A stretch of DNA of 36,243 bases from a virus: the IMG/VR virus record IMGVR_UViG_3300009503_000057, positions 1-36,243 of that record, one strand, 5' to 3'. The notes beneath the pieces were generated by a model, which saw only the letters and a list, made by a program, of their open reading frames with translations, made no database searches and had not been told where the DNA came from. The position numbers and the translations under genes are program-made. Shown here in pieces: positions 7,758-15,813 of the stretch. Position 1 is the first letter of the stretch. The number at the start of each line of letters is the position of its first letter.

Positions 7758-9068
7758 ATGGCAGAAGAAAAGAGAAAGGAGCTGACCATGGATCAGCTCA
7801 TAGGGATTATCCAGGAGGCAGTCAAGGGGCAGACCAAGGAGCAAATTGAGGCCCTAAAATCCGAAATTTTGGAGAAAAACAAGAAGGCAATCTTCCCCTC
7901 CGGGGATGAAAGGTTCCTCGAGAGCGAGGGGAAATCAGTTATTGATACAAGCTATTTCTTCAAAGATTACTCAGTCGGGGATGGGGGCCGGAACCGGATG
8001 CTAACTGGGCCCGAGCTCGCCCAGAAAATGAAGGCGGCAGGCGGCCCCTGGCTCAAACTCTCACCCGCTATGCAGAGGTTCGCGGACGGGTGCAGGGTGG
8101 GGTTTGACCCCATGAAATTGATCGCGCAGAAAATGGATCTGCACGACTATAACGAATTCATCAAGGCGGAGCAGAAGGACGTGGCAGCCGGACTCACCAC
8201 GACCGACGTGGGGGCGCTCGTGCCCATCGAGTTTCTGGCGACAGTCGTCGAATTTGCGACCGCTCAAAGCCAGATCATTCCGAAGGTTTGGCGAATTCCG
8301 ATGGGATCTCTTACCATGAGGATTCCAAAGCTCGTCCAGGCGGCTGGGAACTATTTCGGGGGGGTGAATCTCTACCATCCCAATGAGGCAGAACTCAAAA
8401 ACTCGACGAAGCCCTCGATGACCTACCTCACTTTCGAGGCGAAGAAGCTTATCGGCATTATCCCGCTTTCCGACGAGGTAATCGCCGACTCATCGATCAA
8501 TCTCATCAACTATCTCACGGGGCTTTTCGCCAGGGCCTTCCAGCATCAGATCGAGAACGAGATCATCAACGGCACAGGTGCGAGTGGCCAGATGCTCGGG
8601 ATTCTGAGCGATTCCGGGATCAACCTCGTGCCTCGGCAGACCGTCGGGACGGTGAAGTATGAGGATCTCATCAACCTGGAATCTGCCCTCGACGAAAATT
8701 TTTCCAACCTAACCTTCCTGTCGAGGAGAGCTACAGTTAATGTGCTCAGAAAGCAGAAAGATACGGTGGGCCAGCCCGTTTATCATGACGGGTTCACGAC
8801 ATTTCTTGGCGGAGCGATGACCCCGCAGCTACTGGGTTATCCCCTAATCAAGACGCGGAACGTTCCGGCCCTCGGCAACCAGGGCGACCTGATCCTCGGC
8901 GATCTCGGCTATTACATCTGGGCGGTTCGGCAGGATATGACAATCGACACCTCAAGGGATGCTCGCTTCTTCTATGACCAGACCGTTCTTCGGTTCGTCA
9001 TGAGGATGGATGGTCAGCCCGGCGTATCGATTGCCTTTGCCGCGCTTGATAACGTTCCAGAATCATAA
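7758..9068 (+). CDS. Major capsid protein (HK97 fold)
   Basis: The gene has a strong site AAAAAGGAGGG just upstream of ATG 7758. Residues 1-~50 form a charged helical delta-like region, normally removed by the prohead protease. The rest shows the HK97 capsid pattern: GALVPIEFLATVVEFA, SLTMRIPKL, EAKKLIGIIPLSDEVIADS with the spine helix LINYLTGLFARAFQHQIENEIINGTGASGQMLGIL, and a C-terminal AVRQDMTIDTSRDARFFYDQTVLRFVMRMDGQP. The length of 436 residues fits the family with its delta domain. It follows the protease directly, and a GC hairpin lies just after its stop codon. Confidence 0.95.
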   Translation: MAEEKRKELTMDQLIGIIQEAVKGQTKEQIEALKSEILEKNKKAIFPSGDERFLESEGKSVIDTSYFFKDYSVGDGGRNRMLTGPELAQKMKAAGGPWLKLSPAMQRFADGCRVGFDPMKLIAQKMDLHDYNEFIKAEQKDVAAGLTTTDVGALVPIEFLATVVEFATAQSQIIPKVWRIPMGSLTMRIPKLVQAAGNYFGGVNLYHPNEAELKNSTKPSMTYLTFEAKKLIGIIPLSDEVIADSSINLINYLTGLFARAFQHQIENEIINGTGASGQMLGILSDSGINLVPRQTVGTVKYEDLINLESALDENFSNLTFLSRRATVNVLRKQKDTVGQPVYHDGFTTFLGGAMTPQLLGYPLIKTRNVPALGNQGDLILGDLGYYIWAVRQDMTIDTSRDARFFYDQTVLRFVMRMDGQPGVSIAFAALDNVPES

Positions 9069-9084
9069 GCAACCATAGCCCGCG

Positions 9085-9106
9085 GCGGGGCCGGCTAAAG
9101 CCCCGC
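9085..9106 (+). other. GC-rich hairpin after the capsid gene
   Basis: GCGGGGC (9085-9091) pairs with GCCCCGC (9100-9106) around an 8-base loop. There is no T-run after it, so it is not a typical terminator. It could reduce read-through from the highly expressed capsid gene into the glycosyltransferase cassette, or protect the upstream mRNA end; neither is proven. Confidence 0.5.
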
Positions 9107-9130
9107 ACCTGTCTAAAACGGAGAGATATC

Positions 9131-10249
9131 TTGCTTAAAGAACCTAAGCTCGTGCTCGTGGAATTCATCGATCCTGTCCTGCGGCGGACGAGGGGGGAAA
9201 TTTCAGTTGATGGAAAATTGATCCGAGGCGACTGGTTCGATGAGGAAAAAGCCATAAAGGGCGAGAAAAAAGGGAAATGGAAAACAATTGGGGATGCCCC
9301 AGCCCAAAAATTCGAAACGAAAATAATTCCGGCGGATTCGGATTTTGCAAAGGTGCAACAGAAGCCCGACCTTAAGGATCCTCATCCGGCTCCGGGGGCG
9401 AAGAGAGTTTTTAAGACCCGGGTCGCATGGATTCAGGATCAGCTCTGGCGGGGCGGAGCGGAGATCAGCGGGAATTTCGTGGCCGAAATAGGGAGAAATT
9501 GCGGATTCGATATAGCTATGCTCACCCGAGACGTGCCTGCGAAGATAATCCACGACGAGATAGTGAAGGCGGATCTCGCCGTTCTAAACAATCTCTGGGC
9601 TTTTTCTTCTGAGCAGATTATGGCGATCCTCAAGGGGATCTATTCCGATGGGATACCATATGTCAAATACGAACACGACCACAGGGAGATTTCGAGGCCT
9701 GAATTCTCGATTCCTCTTTTTCGGCGGTCGAAGCTTAACGTTTTCCTCTCGCCCATGCATCTGCGGAATTACCAGAAAGCCCTCGGCTGCGACGGGATAG
9801 CCCTGCCGCTGGCGATCGATACCGAAATTTTCAAGCCGGTTGAGGGGGTCGAGCGAAAAGCGGGATGGGCGCTCGTATCGAATGTCAGAAATTTCAAATC
9901 CTGGCAAAAACTTAACCAGTATATCCAAGAGCATCCCGAGATCACATTCGTCATATTGGGGAGCGATCCTCCGGTCCAGGGCCAGAATATTAGAGTGAGA
10001 CCGATGGTGCCGTTCGATCAGATGCCGGCCCTCTATTCTGAGCATGAATTCCTGGTCCATATACTCGATGGCTATGGGGCTGGGGAGAGGGTCGTATTCG
10101 AGGCGGCACTCTGCGGCTGTAAGATCATCATGAACGAAAATGTGGGCCATATGAGCTGGGAGATTGATCTCGGAGATACCGAAAGGCTTAGACAGTGGTT
10201 AGACGATGCGCCGTTCGAATTTTGGCGAAGGCTCGAGGCGATAGTATGA
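9131..10249 (+). CDS. GT4-like glycosyltransferase (GT-B fold) with N-terminal extension
   Basis: TTG at 9131 is taken as the start, with CGGAGAGAT upstream; no ATG fits better. Residues ~93-372 look like a GT-B glycosyltransferase: RVAWIQDQLWRGGAEISG at the start, the C-terminal Rossmann half with VSNVRNFKSWQKL, VILGSDPP, then ILDGYGAGERVVFEAALCG and IIMNENVG, the region that holds the donor sugar nucleotide in GT4 enzymes. Residues 1-~85 (LVEFIDPVLRRTRGEISVDG and a Lys-rich stretch) are not part of the glycosyltransferase and are of unknown origin. It is the first gene of an eight-gene sugar-modification cassette between capsid and connector genes. The acceptor is unknown; a virion protein is likely by context. 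Confidence 0.8.
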   Translation: MLKEPKLVLVEFIDPVLRRTRGEISVDGKLIRGDWFDEEKAIKGEKKGKWKTIGDAPAQKFETKIIPADSDFAKVQQKPDLKDPHPAPGAKRVFKTRVAWIQDQLWRGGAEISGNFVAEIGRNCGFDIAMLTRDVPAKIIHDEIVKADLAVLNNLWAFSSEQIMAILKGIYSDGIPYVKYEHDHREISRPEFSIPLFRRSKLNVFLSPMHLRNYQKALGCDGIALPLAIDTEIFKPVEGVERKAGWALVSNVRNFKSWQKLNQYIQEHPEITFVILGSDPPVQGQNIRVRPMVPFDQMPALYSEHEFLVHILDGYGAGERVVFEAALCGCKIIMNENVGHMSWEIDLGDTERLRQWLDDAPFEFWRRLEAIV

Positions 10250-10866
10250 GGATGCGGCAATACTGGGAGGAGAGATATAAGGCTTACGGCAGGTTCACGG
10301 TGGGCCGAATGGGAATGACCCCTAACAGTTTTTTGCACTCGACTCAGAAGGCCCATACGATCATACGGAGGGAAATTAACCCGCTGATAAAAGGGCGAAG
10401 GGTTCTTGATTTTGGCTGCGGCTATGGCCGGATGGCCCCGGTGCTCTCCGAAGCGGCGGCTTTCGTCTACGGGGTCGATATTTCCGAGCAGGCCATAGAC
10501 CAAGCCAGGCTTTTCTTCTCGGCTGCCATTTACAAGCTCTATAACGGGGCCGAGATCCCCTTTGGGGATGGTTTCTTCGGGGCTGTTTTCTGCTGGACCG
10601 TTCTCCAGCACATCCCGGGAGAAGAGATCAGCGGGATCGCCCAGGAGATCGACCGGGTGCTTTCCCAAGGCGGGATCCTTGCACTATTTGAAAATACAAC
10701 ACCTGCCCTCGGCAATAAACCGCATGTTTGGTCTAGAAGCCCGGCAGATTATGCAGCCCTTTTCCCGGGGTTCCTGGCCCTAACCATCAAACCTATCCCA
10801 GGGATCGATGGGTCAACCGAATCCCATTCGCTCATGATTTTCCAGAAGAGGGGAAGCCAATGCTAA
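10246..10866 (+). CDS. Class I SAM-dependent methyltransferase
   Basis: ATG 10246 overlaps the preceding stop (ATGA), which is preferred to the longer frame beginning at 10195. The 206-residue protein has the SAM-binding motif I VLDFGCGYGRM (53-63), an acidic ribose contact in VYGVDIS (about 74-80) and the motif IV region AVFCWTVLQHIP (113-124), typical of methyltransferase 11/25-type enzymes. The motif alone does not tell the acceptor. Placed between glycosyltransferase genes, it most likely O-methylates a sugar or a sugar precursor. Confidence 0.85.
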   Translation: MRMRQYWEERYKAYGRFTVGRMGMTPNSFLHSTQKAHTIIRREINPLIKGRRVLDFGCGYGRMAPVLSEAAAFVYGVDISEQAIDQARLFFSAAIYKLYNGAEIPFGDGFFGAVFCWTVLQHIPGEEISGIAQEIDRVLSQGGILALFENTTPALGNKPHVWSRSPADYAALFPGFLALTIKPIPGIDGSTESHSLMIFQKRGSQC

Positions 10867-11147
10867 AGGGATATGAAGATAAAGAGCTTCGGATCTATCA
10901 ACATAAAGGGGGGAAGGTTGAGCCGATCCCCGAGGGGATGCACTTCGAAATTGCCTGGAAGATCCACGGGAGGCGGATCTTGAGGAAGCTTTTGAGGGAG
11001 GCGGAGCGGGAAGGGAAACCATATGAAAGAAAAGGGAATCTCATAAGGCTTGCGAGCGGGGAAGTTTACCGAATTGCAGATGATGGCTCCTGGCGCAGGG
11101 AGCGGCCTGAGGCTTTCACGCTTCAGGAGCCGACAGGGGATGGATAA
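10860..11147 (+). CDS. Hypothetical protein, 95 aa
   Basis: The frame overlaps the upstream methyltransferase by 7 bases and the next gene by one base (TAATG), which supports it as a real cistron. The product is basic and short: IAWKIHGRRILRKLLREAEREGKPY followed by LIRLASGEVYRIADDGSW, which could form a small helix plus beta-hairpin domain. I recognise no family. It may be an accessory to the surrounding sugar-modifying enzymes. Confidence 0.65.
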   Translation: MLKGYEDKELRIYQHKGGKVEPIPEGMHFEIAWKIHGRRILRKLLREAEREGKPYERKGNLIRLASGEVYRIADDGSWRRERPEAFTLQEPTGDG

Positions 11148-11944
11148 TGGTTCTAATTATCAGCACTTTCGGGCCCATGAATCAGTACCGGGATAAGGAA
11201 ATGATGAAGAAAACCCTCAACGGATTCCTCCGGTCGCTCGATCGGCAGACATCGAATGATTTCCGGTGTTTCATCGCCTGCCATAACATTCCAGATTGGG
11301 TGCCAGAATACCCATGGCTCGAATGGTGTTCGGTCATGATAGATAAAGAATGCTCTTTGACTCCGGAATGGGTTGAGCTTCCCAAAGATGCCATCGACCC
11401 CGGAAAACAAGAGATCAAGCCATTCGACTGCCCCATGACCGATATGAGCCGTAAAACCTATCACGCCGCGATCTGCGCCGGCCGGTGGGCATACAGGCAG
11501 GGTTTTCGATCGGCGTGGATGCTCCGGGTCGATAGCGATGATTTGCTCGCCAAGGACCTGGTAGAGCAGATCCTCGAGGCCGACCGAAGCGGATATGAGG
11601 CTATATTTTCCCGCCTGGCCTACATGGTCGATATGCAGAGCGGCGAGGTCGGCATCCACAAATATCCATATTCTCTCACCGTGAATGCGATCAAAATAAT
11701 TCTTGATGGCCCGAAAATCGACCGCTGGTTTTACCTCTGCCGGGATCATACGAAATTTGCAAGCGACGTGGCGCGTGATCACATCCGGGCACTCGAGCTG
11801 CCCTGGCTTCTCTGCATAGCGACGAATAGCGGAAACCACATCTCTGGGAGGCCGAGGATCGAAGATCATCCACACACAAAGAAAATAATTTTGAGAAATT
11901 ACCTCGTCGATCTATATGGGCTCGACTGGCTGATGGAGATGTAA
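11147..11944 (+). CDS. GT-A (GT2-like) glycosyltransferase
   Basis: The 265-residue product starts with LIISTFGPMNQ, a variant of the GT-A N-terminal strand, and has a DxD-type metal/nucleotide motif RVDSDDLLAKDLVEQIL (127-143) preceded by CAGRWAYRQGFRSAWML. This arrangement is typical of rhamnosyltransferase-like GT2 proteins found in phage and polysaccharide loci. No membrane segment is present, so it should act on soluble or virion substrates in the cytoplasm. It is coupled by a TAATG overlap to the preceding gene. Confidence 0.75.
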   Translation: MVLIISTFGPMNQYRDKEMMKKTLNGFLRSLDRQTSNDFRCFIACHNIPDWVPEYPWLEWCSVMIDKECSLTPEWVELPKDAIDPGKQEIKPFDCPMTDMSRKTYHAAICAGRWAYRQGFRSAWMLRVDSDDLLAKDLVEQILEADRSGYEAIFSRLAYMVDMQSGEVGIHKYPYSLTVNAIKIILDGPKIDRWFYLCRDHTKFASDVARDHIRALELPWLLCIATNSGNHISGRPRIEDHPHTKKIILRNYLVDLYGLDWLMEM

Positions 11945-11945
11945 A

Positions 11946-12605
11946 ATGGATCTAAGGCTTTACGAGAAATATCTCGCCGAAATACGAATGATCGCAAATA
12001 AAAACAAGCAGATCGCATGCCATGCGACCTTAGACCAATCCTTTCATGCAGCCCTAATCGCCAACCCAAATCTCATCATGGAGCTTGGAACAGGCGCCAA
12101 AGGATTAAGAACGCAGGCTATGTGCCGAGCCGCGGCACTCTGTGATGCATGGCTGGTGAGCGTGGATATTAAAGATTGTCTTGGCTGCGGAAATGCTTGG
12201 TATGGCAAATGGATCTTCATTCAAGCCGAGGCGCGGGAATTCGGGAGAATATGGCCCCAGTGGGCAGGTAGGAAATTCGGCGAATCGCGGGAAATTGATG
12301 TGTTATTCGTGGACCTCGATGAGCTCTATGAAACCACGCTCGAGACCTGGCAAATTTGGAACCCTTATCTGGCCCCGAAAGCTACGCTCATGTTCAGGTG
12401 CACAAACCTGCAGAAAAAACTTTACTATCCAGATGGAACTTCGACGATGCTCGGCTGGGATAACAAGCGGGGAGTGATCAGGGTCTTAGAGGACGCGCTG
12501 GGGCTCAAGTTCGATGAGACCAGGGAATACACCGGGGAGCAGAACGGATGGGCGATAAAACATTATCCGTGGGGCGGGGGCCTCAGCATTCTGAAGAGGA
12601 TATGA
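11946..12605 (+). CDS. Class I methyltransferase (MTase_24/cephalosporin-hydroxylase-like)
   Basis: The 219-residue protein has LIMELGTGAKGLRTQA (43-58), the Glu-Gly-Gly SAM-binding loop, then WLVSVDIKDC (69-78) for the acidic ribose contact. DVLFVDLDELYETTLETW (118-135) resembles the LFIDGDHSYE motif of methyltransferase-24-type O-methyltransferases that modify sugars. It lies 1 base after the preceding glycosyltransferase and overlaps the next gene by ATGA. Substrate unknown; a sugar methyltransferase is the favoured reading. Confidence 0.78.
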   Translation: MDLRLYEKYLAEIRMIANKNKQIACHATLDQSFHAALIANPNLIMELGTGAKGLRTQAMCRAAALCDAWLVSVDIKDCLGCGNAWYGKWIFIQAEAREFGRIWPQWAGRKFGESREIDVLFVDLDELYETTLETWQIWNPYLAPKATLMFRCTNLQKKLYYPDGTSTMLGWDNKRGVIRVLEDALGLKFDETREYTGEQNGWAIKHYPWGGGLSILKRI

Positions 12606-13735
12606 TTCCGCTTTTCTGGCCGCCAGAGATAGACATGGATAGGCTCAAATTGGAGCTCTTCGATCCGGATCAAGGAACGTTCCAGGGCCGATGGTGGGGG
12701 CAGGGGCCCAAGGTCAATATGTTCGAGAAGGAATTCGGCGAGAGATTCGGCTTCAAGCACAGCGTCATGACGAATAGCGGCACCATGGCCCTCTGGATAG
12801 CCTATGTCCTGGCGGGAATAGGAAAAGGGGATGAGGTGATTGTTCCCGTGCTCACCTGCACGGCAACATGCCATCCGCTTCTCTGGCTTGGAGCGAAGAT
12901 CATCTTCGCCGATATCGATCCAGAGACGCTAACTCTTGACCCATCTGATTTCGAATCTCGGATCACGGAAAAGACGAAAGCCGTGGTGCCGGTCCACCTC
13001 GGGGGTCTCGTCGCCCATGCGGAAGAGATAAAAAACATAGCCCGCCGGGCGGGAAAGATTAGGATCATCGAAGATGCCTGCCAGGCCCTCGGGGCAAAAA
13101 GTGTGGGTTATGGCGATTTTACCTGCTTCTCCTTCCAGGCGATCAAAGCCCTGACCACGGAAGACGGTGGGATGCTGGTAACCAGATGTAAGCGGGATTA
13201 CTCCAGGGCGAAGAGGCTTAGATGGTTTGCCATCGACCGGGAGGCAAAATCCCGGGCCGGATGGCAGGCATGGACGAGGCGAGGGATAACCTTCGAGCAG
13301 GAAGAGCCTGGTCTCAAAGCCCAGCCCACGGACATCGATGCCTCCGTAGGGTTTGCCAGCATGAGTCGGTTCGGCCCCAACCAGGCGCACCGCGCGAGGA
13401 TCGCCCAAATCTACCGGCAAGAGCTCGGAAACCTGCGGGCGGTAAAGCTACTGAGGGAAGGGGATACTTCGAACTGGCTCTTCATGGTCAAGGTCGAGGA
13501 TAGAGATGATTTTGCCCGATTCCTATGGAAAAACGGGATTGAAACGAATGTGGCCCATTTGCGGAATGACATTTTTAAGGTTTTCGGGGGCCGGAGGCTC
13601 GATCTCCCAGGGATGCGGCAGGTTGAGAAGAAATATATTTGCCTGCCAATCAATACGAAAATGTCCGAATCGGATGCCTACTACATCGCAGGAGCAATAA
13701 TCAATTGGCATCTCAAGAGGTTCCCGGATTCTTAG
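12602..13735 (+). CDS. DegT/DnrJ/EryC1/StrS-family PLP aminotransferase
   Basis: ATG 12602 (ATGA overlap) is used rather than the open frame from 12548. The 377-residue product has the family pattern: GRWWGQGPKVNMFEKEFGERFG, TNSGTMALWIA (57-67), VIVPVLTCTATCHPLLWLGA, FADIDPETLTLDP, VVPVHLGG, then IIEDACQALGA with D158, and CFSFQAIKALTTEDGG with the PLP lysine K182. These enzymes transaminate keto-sugar nucleotides to amino sugars, or act on cyclitols. No 4,6-dehydratase or epimerase is in the window, so the substrate probably comes from the host. The protein suggests the cassette builds or installs an amino sugar. Confidence 0.9.
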   Translation: MIPLFWPPEIDMDRLKLELFDPDQGTFQGRWWGQGPKVNMFEKEFGERFGFKHSVMTNSGTMALWIAYVLAGIGKGDEVIVPVLTCTATCHPLLWLGAKIIFADIDPETLTLDPSDFESRITEKTKAVVPVHLGGLVAHAEEIKNIARRAGKIRIIEDACQALGAKSVGYGDFTCFSFQAIKALTTEDGGMLVTRCKRDYSRAKRLRWFAIDREAKSRAGWQAWTRRGITFEQEEPGLKAQPTDIDASVGFASMSRFGPNQAHRARIAQIYRQELGNLRAVKLLREGDTSNWLFMVKVEDRDDFARFLWKNGIETNVAHLRNDIFKVFGGRRLDLPGMRQVEKKYICLPINTKMSESDAYYIAGAIINWHLKRFPDS

Positions 13736-13745
13736 ATATTTGGCT

Positions 13746-14486
13746 ATGGTGGATATAATCATCACAACCTGGAATCGGGTCGATCTTCTTCGCCGAACGC
13801 TCGAATCTCTATGGGCAAGGGCAAAAGATGGGCTTCCTTATAGGCTTTGGATCCACGACGACTGCTCGGAGGATGAGACTCCTCGCTACCTTCAGGGCCT
13901 TAAGGATAGATCGATTGCCTATATCGCCCTATCGAAGAAGAGGGCGGGGGTCGTGGCGGGATTCAATATGCTGTGGAACATGGTGGATTACTATGATTCT
14001 TTCTGGGAGGAGATGCCTTATCTCTGCTATCTGCAGGACGATGTAGAGTTCGAGGAGGATAATTGGCTCACTACATTGATCAGGGCTTACGAGGAACTTA
14101 GCGAGAAGGAATCGATAGGATTCTTCACTGGATACAACGCGCCGGAGCATCCGGTCGACTCCTGGCTCAATTGGGGAGAGAGGAGGGTTTTCCTCAAATT
14201 TTCGACTACGGCGACTAATCTTGTAGGGACAAAGGCTTTCTGGAGATCTATCGGGTGGATTCCGAGGCTCAATCCCGACGGATCGGAGCGAGGCTTTCCG
14301 CACAAAAACAGGGGAAGCCACATCGATGTTTACCTCACGGGATGCGCTAGCGGAAGCAGGTTCGCTGCCAAGGCAACTGCTCCGAATTCCAGCTACCTAC
14401 AGGGGAAAAAGGTCCTGGTCGTGCCAGATCTTATCAGGCACAACGGGGCGCCGGAAATAAGATCGACGTGGAGGCGGAGAAATTGA
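13746..14486 (+). CDS. GT2-family glycosyltransferase
   Basis: ATG 13746 is chosen; the frame could also begin at TTG 13740. The 246-residue product starts MVDIIITTWNRVDLLRRTLESL, the standard GT2 nucleotide-binding strand, has IHDDCSEDET (36-45) and YLQDDVEF (95-102) as the acidic metal/donor motif. The C-terminal half has HIDVYLTGCASG and a VVPDLIRHNG segment. No transmembrane helix is present. It overlaps the next gene by 19 bases. Confidence 0.85.
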   Translation: MVDIIITTWNRVDLLRRTLESLWARAKDGLPYRLWIHDDCSEDETPRYLQGLKDRSIAYIALSKKRAGVVAGFNMLWNMVDYYDSFWEEMPYLCYLQDDVEFEEDNWLTTLIRAYEELSEKESIGFFTGYNAPEHPVDSWLNWGERRVFLKFSTTATNLVGTKAFWRSIGWIPRLNPDGSERGFPHKNRGSHIDVYLTGCASGSRFAAKATAPNSSYLQGKKVLVVPDLIRHNGAPEIRSTWRRRN

Positions 14487-15529
14487 AGGCCATAGCATAT
14501 TTTGCCAATGGAATCGGGAACTTAATCATGATGATGCCGGCGCTCCAGGCCATAGCATCCCTTACCGAAACCGGAAAGATCGATGTCTGCCTGGGGGACT
14601 GGCAAGATAGCCGGAAGCCCGCAATCATGGAAATCCTTAAGGCCTGGGATGTGGTTGATCGCATCATCGAGTGGCCCCGGGATGGGGTCGATCCGAGGAT
14701 CTATCAGCTCTGGTTCTACTCTCCGCATGGGGCAGGATGCGATGTCGTTAATCTTTTCCGATCGAGGATGAACTATAGGCCGGTTCCCAGGCCGGCATGG
14801 AAGGAGAGCCTTATCCATGAAGTCGATCATTACATGGAGATTGCCTATTCGATGGGTTACATGGGGCCGATGCCGGAAGTTCGCTTTCCCTTGCCCGAGG
14901 GGGGGCCGTCGCTTGGCAATCTGCCGAGGCCGAGGATCGTTCTCTGCAACGGCTATTTCAGGGTCGCTACGGGTTATTGGGATAAAAAAGGATGGCCCCA
15001 TTTTAGGGCCTATATTCGCGCTGCGAGGGGGTTTTTCCGAGGGTCAATGGTTGGCATAGGCGCAGAAGGAGAATGGGCCGAAAACGAGGCTCTGGACGCG
15101 AATTTTGCGGGCAAACTTTCGATACTCGAGACGGCGAAGGTCATAAGCCAGGCCGACCTCGTTGTTTCGACCGATACGGGCAATATGCACATCGCCGACA
15201 TTCTGGGCGTTCCATTGATTGCCCTTTTCGGACCAACGCTTGTATCGAAGAACGGCCCAAGGAATCGGAGGGCCGTGGTTCTCGCATCGGGCGCCGAATG
15301 CGCTCCGTGCCAGGATACGGCCCGCTTCATGGGATGCCGCGATTACGTCTGTATGCGGTCGATCACGGTAGGGGATGTCATGGCTGTGACAAGGGGGCTG
15401 CTCAACAGCTCCAATTATAAATATGGAGATATAAGGAGAAAAGAAAATGGCACTGACGGATGGAGCGAAAAATTACATGCTGGGGCAGTTCGGAACGAAC
15501 AAAGCCCTGTATCTCTCCCTGCACACTAA
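14468..15529 (+). CDS. GT9-like glycosyltransferase (heptosyltransferase type)
   Basis: GTG 14468 overlaps the preceding gene. The product has the GT9 pattern: NGIGNLIMMMPALQAI (14-29) at the N-terminus, and QADLVVSTDTGNMHIADILG (228-247) followed by PLIALFGPT. After that comes the Cys-rich ECAPCQDTARFMGC segment common in this family. Heptosyltransferase-type enzymes add sugars to lipopolysaccharide core, but phage relatives can have other acceptors. The family-like part ends near residue 318; the last ~35 residues are read out of frame across the ribosome-binding site and first 83 bases of the next gene. Confidence 0.83.
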   Translation: MEAEKLKAIAYFANGIGNLIMMMPALQAIASLTETGKIDVCLGDWQDSRKPAIMEILKAWDVVDRIIEWPRDGVDPRIYQLWFYSPHGAGCDVVNLFRSRMNYRPVPRPAWKESLIHEVDHYMEIAYSMGYMGPMPEVRFPLPEGGPSLGNLPRPRIVLCNGYFRVATGYWDKKGWPHFRAYIRAARGFFRGSMVGIGAEGEWAENEALDANFAGKLSILETAKVISQADLVVSTDTGNMHIADILGVPLIALFGPTLVSKNGPRNRRAVVLASGAECAPCQDTARFMGCRDYVCMRSITVGDVMAVTRGLLNSSNYKYGDIRRKENGTDGWSEKLHAGAVRNEQSPVSLPAH

Positions 15530-15803
15530 CGACCCGGGATCGAACGGAGACAATGAAGTGAGTGGGGGGAGCCCGGCCTACGCCAGAAAATCGGTAACCT
15601 GGAATACGCCCTCGGGAGGGGCTATGACGGCGTCGAATCAGCCGGTCTTTGATGTGCCCGGGGGGACCACGGTCAAGTATGTGGGGATATGGGATGCCCA
15701 ATCGGGCGGAAATTTCATGGGATCGGCAGACGTGACCGACGAGACATTCGCCAATCAGGGAACCTATACCGTAACGAGCGCTCAGATCGACCTGAACGCA
15801 TAA
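15447..15803 (+). CDS. Small phage virion protein (decoration/tail-fibre-like)
   Basis: The start has AAGGAGAAAAG upstream and overlaps the glycosyltransferase tail by 83 bases. The 118-residue protein matches a widespread phage structural pattern: YLSLHTNDPG, NEVSGGSPAYARKSVTW, FDVPGGTTVKYVGIWDAQSGG and a QGTYTVTSAQIDL end. Relatives are often labelled tail fibre or capsid decoration protein, and the beta-rich composition agrees with either. Lying next to the large repetitive fibre gene, it may form part of the same virion appendage. Confidence 0.7.
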   Translation: MALTDGAKNYMLGQFGTNKALYLSLHTNDPGSNGDNEVSGGSPAYARKSVTWNTPSGGAMTASNQPVFDVPGGTTVKYVGIWDAQSGGNFMGSADVTDETFANQGTYTVTSAQIDLNA

Positions 15804-15813
15804 AAGGCATTAA

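Noticed and set aside
11153-11875. 240-codon minus-strand open frame opposite the GT2-like gene
   Set aside because: It is the antisense shadow of a convincing glycosyltransferase and has no family-like motif or ribosome-binding site.
12929-13420. 163-codon minus-strand open frame opposite the aminotransferase
   Set aside because: It is an antisense shadow of the DegT-family gene; Pro/Arg-rich content points to non-coding.
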